A stretch of DNA of 64,000 bases. It comes from Apis mellifera. Lineage: Eukaryota; Arthropoda; Insecta; Hymenoptera; Apidae. Positions 23,281 to 35,100 of the stretch are shown piece after piece (position 1 is the stretch's first letter; the number at the start of each line of letters is the position of its first letter). The stretch is taken from contig NC_037643.1 of assembly GCF_003254395.2 (NCBI RefSeq), positions 11,738,963-11,802,962 on the forward strand. Direction: 5' to 3'. A program made the translations under genes and the position numbers. The notes under the pieces are model-generated. The model ran no database searches. It had not been told where the DNA came from and was given only the letters and a program-made list of their open reading frames with translations.

Positions 23281-25915
23281 CTCGAGAGGAAGTGTTACTC
23301 CTTGAATATTTCAATCCCAAGCGTATTCGCGTATTTTTTTAAAAAGCTCGATTTACCATTTGATCGTCGATTCGGTGGCAGGAATCGCGAAAAATCCCGG
23401 AAAAGAAATTCTCCAAAGTTCGAATGGCACGATAAATACATACGCGTGTGTGTAGCTGGCATGCCGTGGGTTTCGGCGGAGAACAGTTTTTCAACCGACT
23501 TGGAGGGAATTCGGGAAAATTCTAGCGTGGAAAAGCCGTTACACTCGAGGATACTCTTGAAAGAAATTCTACTGAAAGAACCATTTAGTTCGATATTTCT
23601 TTTTTCCTACATCCGCTACATCCGCCTCGAAATATAATTTCCATGGAAGAGAAATTAAAAAGGAGTATAATCTCTCTGTGCGAATTGATTTTTTTTATCA
23701 AAATACGATATGAAATTCTTCCTGTGGAATATTGATAAATATTGATTTTTTTCATATGCTTCGATCAAATATAGAAATGTAATTAATTTTTAAAGAATTG
23801 AAAAAAAAAACAAATCTTTTACAAATTTTACAGAATCGAAGAAATCGAAACATTATAATTTCTCTCGAATTAATTTATCTTAAATGAATGAAATAAATAA
23901 TGAATAATAAATAATGAATGAATAAAATAAACGCAGAAGAAAAATTATTAAAAATATACAGCAAGATGATATCTAATAATTTTTACAAGAATACCATGTT
24001 TAACAATCTTTAATTAAATTATCGTCGAAGAGGCCAGCAAGCTAAAGCCCCGATCTTTATCATTTTGCGTTCGATGAATCGCGCCAATATATTTTTTTTA
24101 TTATTAAAAACTCTACAAACAACCCTTCTCCTATATATTTTATTCCCTGCTCCTGCCTTTTCATGGTTAAAAAAAAAAAGAAACCGGGTTATTCGTCATC
24201 GTTCACAGTGAAAGATGACCAAGGAAACATCGTTTCGGCGAGGTTGGCGAACAGACGGGGACAAAGAGCCCTCCCTCCCCTCTCCATCCTTTCTCTTTAC
24301 GCAAATCCAAAGGACGTGTCATCGCGCGACTTATTCCGCAGGATAAATCCCTCTCAGACTCTCGAAATCCGAGGCAACTAGATAGGGAGATTCGATTCTA
24401 TCCCTTTTATTTTCCCGTATGTTTCGATGAGAGAGGGGAGAGAGGTCGTTTAATCTCTAGAATCGAAAATGAAAAGAAGGGAAAAGAAGAGGGAGATTTT
24501 GGCAAAAAAAAAAGAAATCCAAATCTTTGCAGTATACTTCTGAAAAGAAATAGACATGGAATCTGATGTACATGGATGTGAAAAAAAATGTTTCTTTTCT
24601 TCCAAAAGGATTTTTTTTTTCTGAATGTTGATTTTCGATAGGCAGAAAAAAATCAAAAATTGTTGTACACGATCCGTTAATGAAGAAGAAAAAAAGAAAA
24701 TTAAAATCTTCTCTAATAAATATATCATTGATACAAATCTATCTCAAGATTTTAATTCTCACTTCTAAAGAAAAAAAAAACGTACATCATCAATCCAACG
24801 TATGATATATTTCATCATAAATAAAGATGTGACGAGACCCCATAACTTTATTAAAATCGAAGAAATTGAAATTCCTATATACAAGTTAAAAGTCGATTTC
24901 GATATTATTACGTTTGAAGAACCAATTTGCGCGCACTTAATCGATATCAAACGTTTCACACATTCGCAAACACGAAAATGGAAAACGGAGATCATTTGGT
25001 CACATGGTCGGGGAATCATCGGCCGCTTTCGAACGCTTCGAATCAAATTTCCGTGGCGTGCTGCTCGTAATTAATCGATGGTCAAACTATTCGACGTATC
25101 GTTGTATCCGCACAGTCGGAGGATATTTTATCGCTGCGATGTTCAACGACACGTGGAAAAAAAGCTCGGCTCCAACGCGACAGATGTTCGTAAATTCGTT
25201 GGCCGTTCGCCAACGCGCTTCGTTATATACTTGATTTCCCTATCTCTTTCTAAACCAGTTCTCAAATTGTTTTGTTTTGAATTTTTCAGCTATCGAGAGG
25301 AAAAAGGAGGGTTCTTTTTTTTCTTTTTCTTTTTTTTTTTAGGTGATAGGTCTGACAGTATTTATTTTAATGGGGCCTCGAGTTGTTCCTTAACCATTCG
25401 GTTAAGAATGGCATTCCATGGAATAATGGGCCATTCACTTTGAAAGTTTCTGAAAGAATTATCCTTCCTCGAAGGAGGTAAAAGTTTCAGGCGTATATAT
25501 ATATATACGCAATATATAAAGCACGACTCTCTCTCTCTCTATAAAGCTTTCAAAAAACTCTTTCGCGTGTGTGAATTTTTATGCATGCATTCCAATGAAC
25601 CGCTCGTGGCGAGCTAAAAATCTATGGGAATTATGCATGAGTATTACCTATGACCGTATTTTCAAAATTTCCCGCTGCAATTTTTATCGATACATCGATA
25701 CATCGAAACATCGTACGCGTTGTAGTTAATTGTTTAACGCGACAAAACTATCCAGCTTTTTTTTTTTATCTTGACGAATAATATACATCGAAATTTAGGA
25801 AAATTCAATTTCGAATAATAAACATTTTTATTTATTCGAAAAGAAAAAAAAAATCTCAATTGACATTTTTAACATTACAATTTATCACATTTCGTATCTT
25901 TTTTTCGGTTTTCAT
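23281..25915. other. Non-coding stretch with several GC islands
   Basis: GC-richer pieces lie at about 23300-23600, 24170-24440 and 24900-25240, separated by AT-rich DNA with long A and T runs. The longest open frames (111 codons at 23302-23637; 121 at 25078-25443) show no domain, and the second runs into a poly-Phe T tract. A TA tract lies at about 25495-25506. No gene is supported. Confidence 0.4.
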
Positions 25916-26200
25916 TTTGACGCGAATTTGACGAAATTTAATTTCAAAGAATTCGACGAACGAGCATTTTTATTTTGTTACCTTTCCAAAAAAAAAAAAA
26001 AAAATTTTAATCGAATCAAAAAATAAATAAAATAAAAAAATATTCGAAGAATTCGACGAACGAACATTTTTATTTGTTGCCTTTTCAAAAAAAAAAATTT
26101 TAATCGAATCGAAAAATAAACAAATGTAACGTTATATCACAATTTACAACATCTTTTTGGTTTTTTGACGAGATTTTATTTCGTAGAATTGAACGAATAG
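25916..26200. repeat. Short tandem repeat, about 120-bp unit
   Basis: AAAGAATTCGACGAACGAGC at about 25946 and GAAGAATTCGACGAACGAAC at about 26046 are followed by ATTTTTATTT, a CTTTTC/A-run and TTTTAATCGAATC. A third, weaker match (TCGTAGAATTGAACGAATAG) starts near 26181. Confidence 0.75.
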
Positions 26201-28790
26201 ATTCTAAAAAAAAAAGAATAAATAATTCTATATACTTTTAGTATCATGATATTCACATTCAATTCCTCTTACTTTTCTTTCGTTCTTACCTCTCGTTACT
26301 TCTCGCGCAAAAATCTTTTTCGAAAGAAGCAAAAGCAGGCGGCGAAAGATCGGACGGGCCACTTTAAAGGGGCCACCCAAGGAATAGGAGTGGTCCTAAC
26401 AGTAGCTTCTTAGCCGAACACGATCCTCTTCATCTGTCAGCTTAACCACCTTTCATGTTTCATCTCCTTATAAGTAATACATCCGGGCTGAATGTAGCCG
26501 GTGAAACGGTGCTAAGATCAGCGAATTATGAAAGGAAAAGGTGCCGTCTCCCCGTAAAAAACTTCTTTGGAAAAACACGTGTCTGACAAAAGCGTGACTA
26601 TTTTTCTTTGGTCGACTGACTCCGCCGAAGTTTTAATGAAAAGATGACAGTTTAAACGATATTTTCTTCTACGTGATAGATCTTTTCTATCGACGATTAT
26701 TTAAGGAAAAAGTTCTTTTTCACATTTAGATTATGTTATCTATCGTGCAAACTTTTGAGAAAGTTTGAAAAAAATTCGAGAATATTTTGTTTTGAAATTT
26801 TTACTTGAAAGAGACACTCTTCGAAGTTTTTTCTTTGTTACGTGATTCGTTTAAAGGAATTTTTTTTTAATAACAAAAGTCTGTCTATCATTTATTTTAA
26901 ACATTTAATTTTCATTTGGAAAATTTGTTATTTTGCTTTATTATACCTTTTAGTAAGAGAATTCGAATATTTAACCCTTAACAATGCATTGAACAGGGGG
27001 CGAGGCGGGATCACTCGAATGAAAATTAATTTCGCATGCATAATTAACGAGCGTGAAATTTCCGCGTTTAAAACGGTCTCAATCGGGACATAACGAGAAG
27101 CATAAAAATATACCGGGGTTACATTTTCCATTGGTTAATTGGGTCGAAGTCGGCCAGAAGAGAACGACTTTTCCTAATTAGCGAATGAAACAAGCGGCCC
27201 GAATGAAAATGGCCTCGTTCTGGAAACATTTCCACCGATTGATTCGTAACAGTGCACTCGTTGAAAGATGTATGAAATTATTTGAAAATTGCTCGTTTGA
27301 TTTACGAAGAATCGAGCATACGCAATCAATTCCGTTTAAATTCACTCTTTTTCCTCTTTTTCTCTTTGATTAATTAACTTTTTATCATTATATCCGATAT
27401 TGAAATTGAAAAATTTGTAAATTCGATCGCTGATAGGATGGATCAATCATTAACGAGTTTTCAATCGATCAGAAATTTTTAGGATTTTACAGACGATACA
27501 ATTTAATTTGGGTTAAAGTTAAATAATAAAAGAGGAGAAACTGTTAACCAGAAATTCTTATTTACTTGCTTAGAAAGAAATTATGATCGATTACAATCTC
27601 GTAACACGAAATTCATCATGTTAAATAACGTTTAGAGAATTTATCCCAGAATTTTATTCCCGCTTCACGAGAAGAGAATTATGATTGATTACATCTCGTA
27701 TTATCATAATTCTACCATTGAATCGATCTGCTGACTAATATTATATCATATCAACGTAATGTAATTTGTCCAATGTAATTTGCAAGTTGAACAACATCGC
27801 AACATTAAAGAAAAAAACGTGACATTTTTCATACACGATCCAACGCGTTTGATTAAACCTCCTCCACTCTACTTTTATCTAACATTTCCCGAACAAGTGT
27901 AAATTAACCTTTGATAACAGAGTTTACGGGCACAATTCTACGAGGGAAGAAAGAAAAGAAAAAAAAGAAGAAAAAAATTTGTTATTTCGTTCACGTTGGT
28001 ACATTTCCGCTCCTCGATGCCTTTCGCTCGCGATGATTGCTTTGTCGAGGCGGAGCCTGCTCGATTTTTAAATCTATATATATATATATTTATCCTTCTC
28101 ACACGCGATCCATCCTTTTCTGCGTCTCTCCTCGTTTGTCTCGCACGCGCGATCTTTCTCCATAATTCTCTCCTCGTTCAACCAATGATCACCATAGTAT
28201 GCTTGGAAAGGAGGAAGCGAGACAGCCAATGGACGGACGAACGGACGGACAGTGAACGTCTGGAAAATTGGAAGGCGGACCTCGTTCGATTTTCCGACTC
28301 GATCTGCTCCCCCCTCCCACTCGTTCGCCCTCCCACGAACCGTTAATAGCTCTATTTGCGCCTATTTTTTTTTCTTCCTCTTCTTTTCTCTCTTTTTTTT
28401 TTTTTCGAGCGGGAGAAAATCGATTATCCAGGAATGCAAAAGAAGAGACGCCTTTCGAAACGATGTTGTTTTATCGCCGCACAGGATCGATAACCTTGCG
28501 TCCAGATATCGTTTATCCTTGGCCGGCAATCGATCGGATTTTTGGCATCGTTGGTTTAAACGAGTTCTTCACGAGATTTATGAGACGCGGGGATAATGGA
28601 AGGCTCGAATTTTTCTGTAAACTCTTTAATTTTCCCCCTTGATTTTACCAATATTAATTTTAAAATTGAATCGTTCAAATATTTTATTATCGTTTAAACT
28701 AATCGGTTCGAATTGTTTTAAAATGAAACGAAAATTCCAATATCAATATATTTAATTCAAATAATAAAAATAGCTTCGTCTTAAACAATC
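26201..28790. other. Non-coding stretch with GC islands
   Basis: 26290-26660 is a GC-richer block with complex, non-repetitive sequence and no long open frame, so it is a candidate for conserved non-coding DNA. Further GC-richer pieces lie at 27000-27350 and 28000-28590. Open frames up to 124 codons in the last piece contain poly-Ser/Phe from T-rich tracts and have no domain. A TA tract lies near 28075-28090. No gene is supported. Confidence 0.4.
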
Positions 28791-28953
28791 TTCGAATATT
28801 AATTTAATCTTTCTACATTCTCCTGTATACGCTATAGTAAATAAACCAATTCTCGGAATAAAAGCGTCTCAGAAACAAAGAAAAAACCTGATAATAAAAT
28901 ATAAACGTATAAAGAAAACCTCTTCTAAAAAAAAAAATATCAACAATTCCACG

Positions 28954-29330
28954 TGCACGTTTCAGATCTCGAAAAGCAACTCGCGGAGAGGAACTCGGTT
29001 GAAGCACATTGGGCCGACTCCTTCGTACAATTACATAAGTTTTCCGCGACAACTGAGCAACCTCGGTGTCGTGTCACGATATGATCTCGGCCGTGTCGTA
29101 ACCACATCTCTTCCTCTCGGCCCTTTTGACCACCTTCCCCCCAAGGGCTCCCTGAAGACAATTGGCCGTGTCCGGCGAAATTACACGCGGAGGGCCGCGG
29201 TTTCGACCGGTTCCTGGGGCTGCGAAAGATGGCGGTACCGTGTAGCGCCGTGTCACGTGAGACGTGCGCTATCAATCACACGCGAGGAACGTGTTTCTCG
29301 GAAGCTCGTGGCGCATTCTCGTGTCCACCG
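28954..29330. other. GC-rich segment present only in unit 1
   Basis: About 377 bp of GC-rich, CpG-rich sequence is flanked by the duplicated AT-rich arms and is missing from unit 2. The breakpoints show short similarity (CCACG on the left, CCGCGAGAA on the right). Open frames on both strands (111 codons minus, 154 plus) overlap here without any recognisable domain. Confidence 0.6.
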
Positions 29331-29447
29331 CGAGAAGCTTGAAATTTTTCATACTTGGCTTGCAGCACGCGATACATCGAGGAGGAAAATTGCCGATTGC
29401 CAGTTTTTATTATGGTTTTATGGTATTAAAATAATCTTCGAATATTA

Positions 29448-30370
29448 TTGGGTTGGCAACTAAGTAATTGCGGATTTCAGTTGAAGTTGATGACGATCTA
29501 ATCAAAGCAATAATCGATTCGGATCGTCACAGTACAACTCGTGAGATTGCAGAGAAGCTTCATGTATCGCGTACATGCATTGAAAACCACTTAAAACAAC
29601 TTGACTATGTTCAAAAACTCGATACATGGGTTCCTCGCGAACTGAAAGAAAAGCATTTAACGCGACGTATTAACAGCTGCGATTTGCTGAAGAAACGTAA
29701 TGAAAATGATTCATTTTTAAAACGACTGATAACTGGCGATGAAAAATGGGTTGTTTACAACAATATCAAGCGGAAAAGATGGTGGAGCAGGCCACGTGAA
29801 CCAGCTCGAACAACATCAAAAGTTGGTATTCATCGAAAGAAAGTTTTGTTATCAGTTTGATGGGATTACAAAGGAATTGTCTATTTTGAACTCTTACCAC
29901 CCAACCGAACGATCAATTCTGTTGTCTACATTGAACAACTAACGAAATTAAACAATGCGGTTGAAGAAAAGCGGGCCGAATTGACAAATCGAAAAGGTGT
30001 TGTATTCCATCATGACAATGCAAGGCCACGCACATCTTTGGTCACTCGGCAAAAATTATTGGAGCTTGGTTGGGATGTTTTGCCATATCCACCATATAGT
30101 CCTGACCTTGCACCATCCGATTACTTTTTGTTTCGATTTTTACAAAACTCCTTGAATTTCAATAATGATATCAAATCGTACCTGATTCAGTTTTTTGCTA
30201 ATAAAAACCACAAGTTTTATGAACGTGGGATTATGATGCTGCCTGAAAGATGGCAAAAGGTCATTGATCAAAATGGGCAAGCACATTACAGAATAAAGTT
30301 ATTTAGTTCTATGAAAAAATTGTCTTTGATTTTCTAAAAAAAATCCGCAATTACTTAGTTGCCAACCCAA
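29448..30370 (+). mobile_element. Defective mariner element, copy 2
   Basis: This is a mariner-family transposon of 923 bp on the plus strand. It starts with TTGGGTTGGCAACTAAGTAA and ends with the exact complement of that sequence at 30370, flanked by TA at 29446-29447 and 30371-30372. The inner ends read ATTGCGGATTT. The left end passes directly into mid-transposase coding sequence, so the leader and the N-terminal third are deleted, which is a different deletion from the copy at 3248-4177. The matching ends suggest it is the younger of the two or better preserved. Confidence 0.96.
29480..30337 (+). pseudogene. Mariner transposase pseudogene (copy 2)
   Basis: This is the remnant of a D,D34D mariner transposase. 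It begins within the second DNA-binding segment (VEVDDDLIKA, then TTREIAEKL and IENHLKQL). All three catalytic acids are still encoded: GDEKW (Asp codon 29738-29740), HHDNARP and APSDYF, the last two separated by 34 residues. The frame is interrupted only by a TGA at 29858-29860, where the family has Trp in an LSVWWDYKG-like motif. The same stop is in the other copy. About four codons are lost after LQNSLN near 30158, and a one-base difference near 30280 moves the reading past the usual C-terminal stop to 30337. With no start region it is not expected to make active enzyme. Confidence 0.93.
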
Positions 30371-30640
30371 TAATTTAATCTTTCTACATTCTCCTGTATA
30401 CGCTGTAATAAATAAACAATTCATCTCGGAATAAAAGCGTCTCAGAAACCTGAAGAGAAAACCTGATAATAAAATATAAACGTATAAAGAAAACCTCTTC
30501 TAAAAAAAAAATATCAATAATTCCACGAGAAACTTGAAATTTTTCATACTTGGCCGGCGGCTTGCACGCGATATATCGAGGAGGAAAATTGCTGATTGCC
30601 AGTTTTTATGGTTTTATGATATTAAACGTGTATGTGTGTA

Positions 30641-32120
30641 TGATTATTTGAGTATTAAACGTGTATTGTGTGTGAGTATCGCGTCGAAGAATGCGCTATT
30701 TTTATTATTATTATTATTATATGGAATTTTATTAAAGAAGGAGTGGAGATATAGAAAGGTATACGTAAGTGGATGCTGGAAAGTGCTTTATTGGCGGAGA
30801 ATAAAGTTAATGGAAGTTAATAGTGGAAGCAGGAAATGCGATATTGAACTTTTAAGAATAAGAAAGTGGAAGTAAGATGAATTGTAATCGGGTTATCGAA
30901 CAATTAAGTGAACGAATAGTAATTGGATTTTAATTATTAACGTAAGTCGGATTCGAATAAATAAGCGATGAGTATCAGACGATGTAAATATGGAATATGG
31001 TAGAGTATATAGAACGATTTAAAGTAAATTTTTTTTTCACTTGATTGTAAAAGATTTGTCTGTTCTTTTCTCGTCGAGATACTTTCTTAAATATTAGTTT
31101 TCTCTCGAGAAATTCCATTCTTCTTTTTTAATAATAATAATAATGTCTCTCATTTAAACGTTTAAATGTCAAGTTGGTTTCATCATATCTTCTCGATCGA
31201 AACAACTATGTTAAGATTTCTATCGAAACGTAGATGGAAATACGTAATAATTTGTTTCTTGGAAAATGTTGCATCAAGGATTGAACAAAGTTAAGCTGTG
31301 TATTTTCAAAAGAAATGTCACGAAATGTTATGCTCGTTGCATCTTTTCAAACGGATAAACTAATCTCGAAATCGAGATCTATATGTAAACAATATATTAA
31401 ATTAAGCACCTCAGATTGTTAAAAATTCTATATTTACAAACTAACTTCATTCTGAATTTCATAAAATTTCTAAAGAAAAACCTATCGAATTTGCATTGTT
31501 ATTAAATATTATTCAAATAATAATTCTTTCTCACACTCTCCATAAATCATAATCAATGACAAGGAATCTCGAAGTTGAAACAACTTGTAAAAAAAAAACT
31601 TATTTGCTTGAAACTGAATGAATTGTTGTTACTTGTCACGAACGAAATCGTTTGACCCTTCAAACGTTGCTTAAACTATTATAAAGATCGTGGAATTTTT
31701 TCGCTCGATTCAGTGAATACTTCACGATTTAATTTGCAAGCATTAAAATGTGAAGGAATTAAGTGGCCCTTAAGAGAGAGAGAGAAAGGGAGAGAAAGAG
31801 AAGGCTGGAGATGGTTCATTGAAAAGTCATTCCTCATCTTTATTGAAATTCTTCTTTGAAAAACTCTGGTTAACATTTTTTAAAAAATAGCGATTTTGCC
31901 ACTGTTCCAATTGTTCCCGAATTAATTTCGAATTTCCTTTATTTGTTCGAGGAAAGTAATTTAATCGACGTGTCATCGATTCATCGTATTATTATTTTTG
32001 TTCAATTTTCACCCTTCTTGCCCGTGAATTTACTTGAAATTTGACACTTTATTAATATTCAAAAACTCGGATTAATTATCGAATAACGTTAATTAAACTT
32101 GCCATAAGCATCTTTTACAA

Positions 32121-32160
<40 letters not shown>

Positions 32161-35100
32161 TTTCTTAATAACCTCTTGATTAATAGACGAAGAAAAACAA
32201 AGACGATATTAAGCTCTCGAGATAATTAACCTAAAAATCACTCTCTTTTTTTAAAAATCTCCCTCTCTCCAAAATCCTTCGACTTCCTTATCTCTCCCTT
32301 TCGCTTATTAACCTATAAATTCCCTATAAATTATCAACAAAACAACAAAACTTTCTTCAAAATTCTCTTCGAAACAACTCGTCAACGATTCCCAATTATA
32401 CTTTTTCCACAACTCATCATATAAGGTTTCACAACGAGAAGAATCGTTTCCGGCCACTGCCTCATTATTCCTGGAAAAATGGAGGAAGAATTTTCGACGA
32501 GATTTGGTGGTTTTTTTTTAGAGAAAAAGGACATTTTTCCAGTGGAAAATGTTCCACTGATCTGGCGGGAACGTGACCCAGGGTCGATCAAAACGGGCGT
32601 AAAAAGCCAAACAGAGTGGCGGATATCATGGGGAAATAAAATCGGTTCCATTGTTCCCTCCGAACTTCTCTCCTTCCTTTGTCCTTTGAAAACTGCCACT
32701 CTGCTTTCCATACAACGCTTTTTCCTTTTTTTTTTTTTCTTTTCTTTTCAACCGCGTTTACGACACTTCGATCACTGCAACCCCACCATTGGTAATTTTT
32801 ATCGTATTCAGGGCCGAGGCGATCAAACGAGGCGCCCTCCTCTTTCGTAAGGAACCGCATCCATCCGGATGTTCCTCCCCGTCACGTGATTGCATGCATA
32901 ACGAGTTTTTCTTTCCGGAGGAGGCGCTCCTTGATACTTGTAAAATGTATTCGTATCCTCCTTCTTTTTCCTAGCCATGATATGAATATATCGCGTGCCG
33001 GCAACTCTTGGCGAAAAATAATTCTGTCCGTTATTCTCGAAGAATTTTCATCGATTGAACAATACGAATAGAAAATTCTCCATTCTTTAATTGAACTCAA
33101 AAAGTGGATAAGATGAGATAAATTTAAGAAAGTGAAAATATAATATTTTTTCTTCTTGAATACGATATCTTTTAAACGTAGCGCTAAAAATTTAGAAAAA
33201 AAATCGAGGAATTTCGATGAAATTCAATCTCCTTCTGAAGAAAATATTTTGAAAAAATTGATAAATTGATATTCCTTTAAGCAAAAATTTAAACTTCTTT
33301 CGAAAAGGTAACAAGAAGGACAGGGATAGTTTGATCATAAGAGATATTCCTTTAAGCAGAAATCTTGGCAAAAATTTAAACTTCTTCTTTCGAAAAGATA
33401 ACAAGAAGTATAGTTCGATCATAAGAGAAGGAAATTTCGACGATAACTTATGTAATTGTAGCTCGATGAACCCCTTGAACATTTTCTATTCAACTTTTAA
33501 CAGAAAGAAGAAGAAGGAGGAGGAGGAAGGTAGAAGGCCTTTTTTGCCGTCGTAATCGGACAATTTTCTCTCTGTCCCGTCCCCCGTAACGTAACTCCTG
33601 TTATCGACACCTTTATTTCTTCCTTTCCTCCTCGACCAACCTCCCTAAGTATCGCTCCACCTCAATTACCTCGACGCCTATTATACGGAAGGATTGATCA
33701 ACCGGACGTTTTATTCCCGGACGATAAAACTCTATCAATCGTCGGTGGAGCCTGGTGAACGCTGGTAAACGCTTTCCATCCAGTTCTTCCTTCATTTATC
33801 TTCGCCCCGATCGATGGCCGTGGTTATAACGTATGGATGGGTATCGATTTATCGGGTATTATCGTCTTTAACCATCGACAATAAGAATGGTAGGACCGTT
33901 TTAGGGAGCGGTTTTAATACATGGTGTATCCTTCTCTCTTTCTTTCTTTTTTTTATCCTCGTGTTTTCGTTTTCGATACGAAATACGAAGCGTGTGTCAT
34001 ATCGCGTTTTTCTCGCGATATGTGGAAAGAAAAATAAGTTAAATAAATGATCGTATAATAAGATTGTAACTCCCTTTTAAACGTACGTATTAAACGAGGT
34101 ATTCTACGTGATCTCTTCTTCTTCTTCTTGTTGTTCCTTTCTTTTATTTCGCGGTGCAAACGAGTTCCTCGATCTTCGAGTTCGTTTAAAGAGGTGGATA
34201 AAAGAGATTCGCGAGGGAAAATATCGAGGGAATCGAGAGTTGGTAATTGGTCGGATGGTGGCTATTACGATTTTTCAAATTTTTTTTCGAAAGGATAATT
34301 TTATAGCGGACGGAATTGTACATGCGTGTAACCAAGAATTATCACTCTGTTTTTATCGGGCCAGGGACGAGAGATACGTTTCTGAATTTATCGACGGTTG
34401 AAATTAATTTTTATCCTTTTTCGCGAGACGTGCACGTTAATTATTGGGAAATTATACGATAGATCCACATTTTTTTTTTATCCTCTAAACGATATTCTCT
34501 TATAAAACTCAATATATCTATCGAGCTGTACATTGCTTAAGCAATGGTTAATTATATTCATCTATATCTTCGTATTTTTAGGATATCCTGTATACGTACG
34601 TGGATGAAATCTGTCTTGGAATCATCACAAATATCGAAAAAGTGTCCAAAGTGGTTAAAGAGATTCGTAAATCGTTCAGCCAGCGGACCAATATAGCGCG
34701 ACAACTCTGCTCTGCCCTCTGGAGACTTTTCACGAAAGCTCTAGATTTGACTCGTCCATACGTCGTAAAACGCTCGTGAAACTTCTTAATATTTGTTTGT
34801 TTTTTGATCGAGAAATAAGTGTCTGGCTGATAACTTCTTACTACTGCGATCGATAAAATGGTATTGGCTCAAAAAGGGAGGAAAGAAGAAGGACAGGGTT
34901 GCATCTCGCGTTGTATTATAGTCGTAATTCCCTATAACCGACTTTGTACGTCGTCGACAGAAAAGCTTTCTCGTATTAAAACGAAATAACCACGTTCTTT
35001 GAAGTCATTCTTATAGTTATTCTCATAGCATGGCGCTCGTTTTTCTTTCGTTATTTTTAAAAAACTTTTCGAATCAGTGATCGAAATAGAGATTATTAGT

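Larger units (their letters stand above)
28800..30640. repeat. Tandem duplication with a mariner at the junction
   Basis: Unit 1 (28800-29447) and unit 2 (30371 to about 30625) share AATTTAATCTTTCTACATTC, AATAAAAGCGTCTCAGAAAC and AACCTGATAATAAAATATAA on the left. On the right they share CTTGAAATTTTTCATACTTG and TCGAGGAGGAAAATTGC. Unit 2 lacks the roughly 377-bp GC-rich part of unit 1 (28954-29330): CCACG joins directly to GAGAAACTTGAAATT. Mariner copy 2 lies exactly at the unit 1 / unit 2 boundary. The sequence CTTCGAATATTAATTTAATC at 28790-28809 is the same boundary without the element. Confidence 0.88.
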
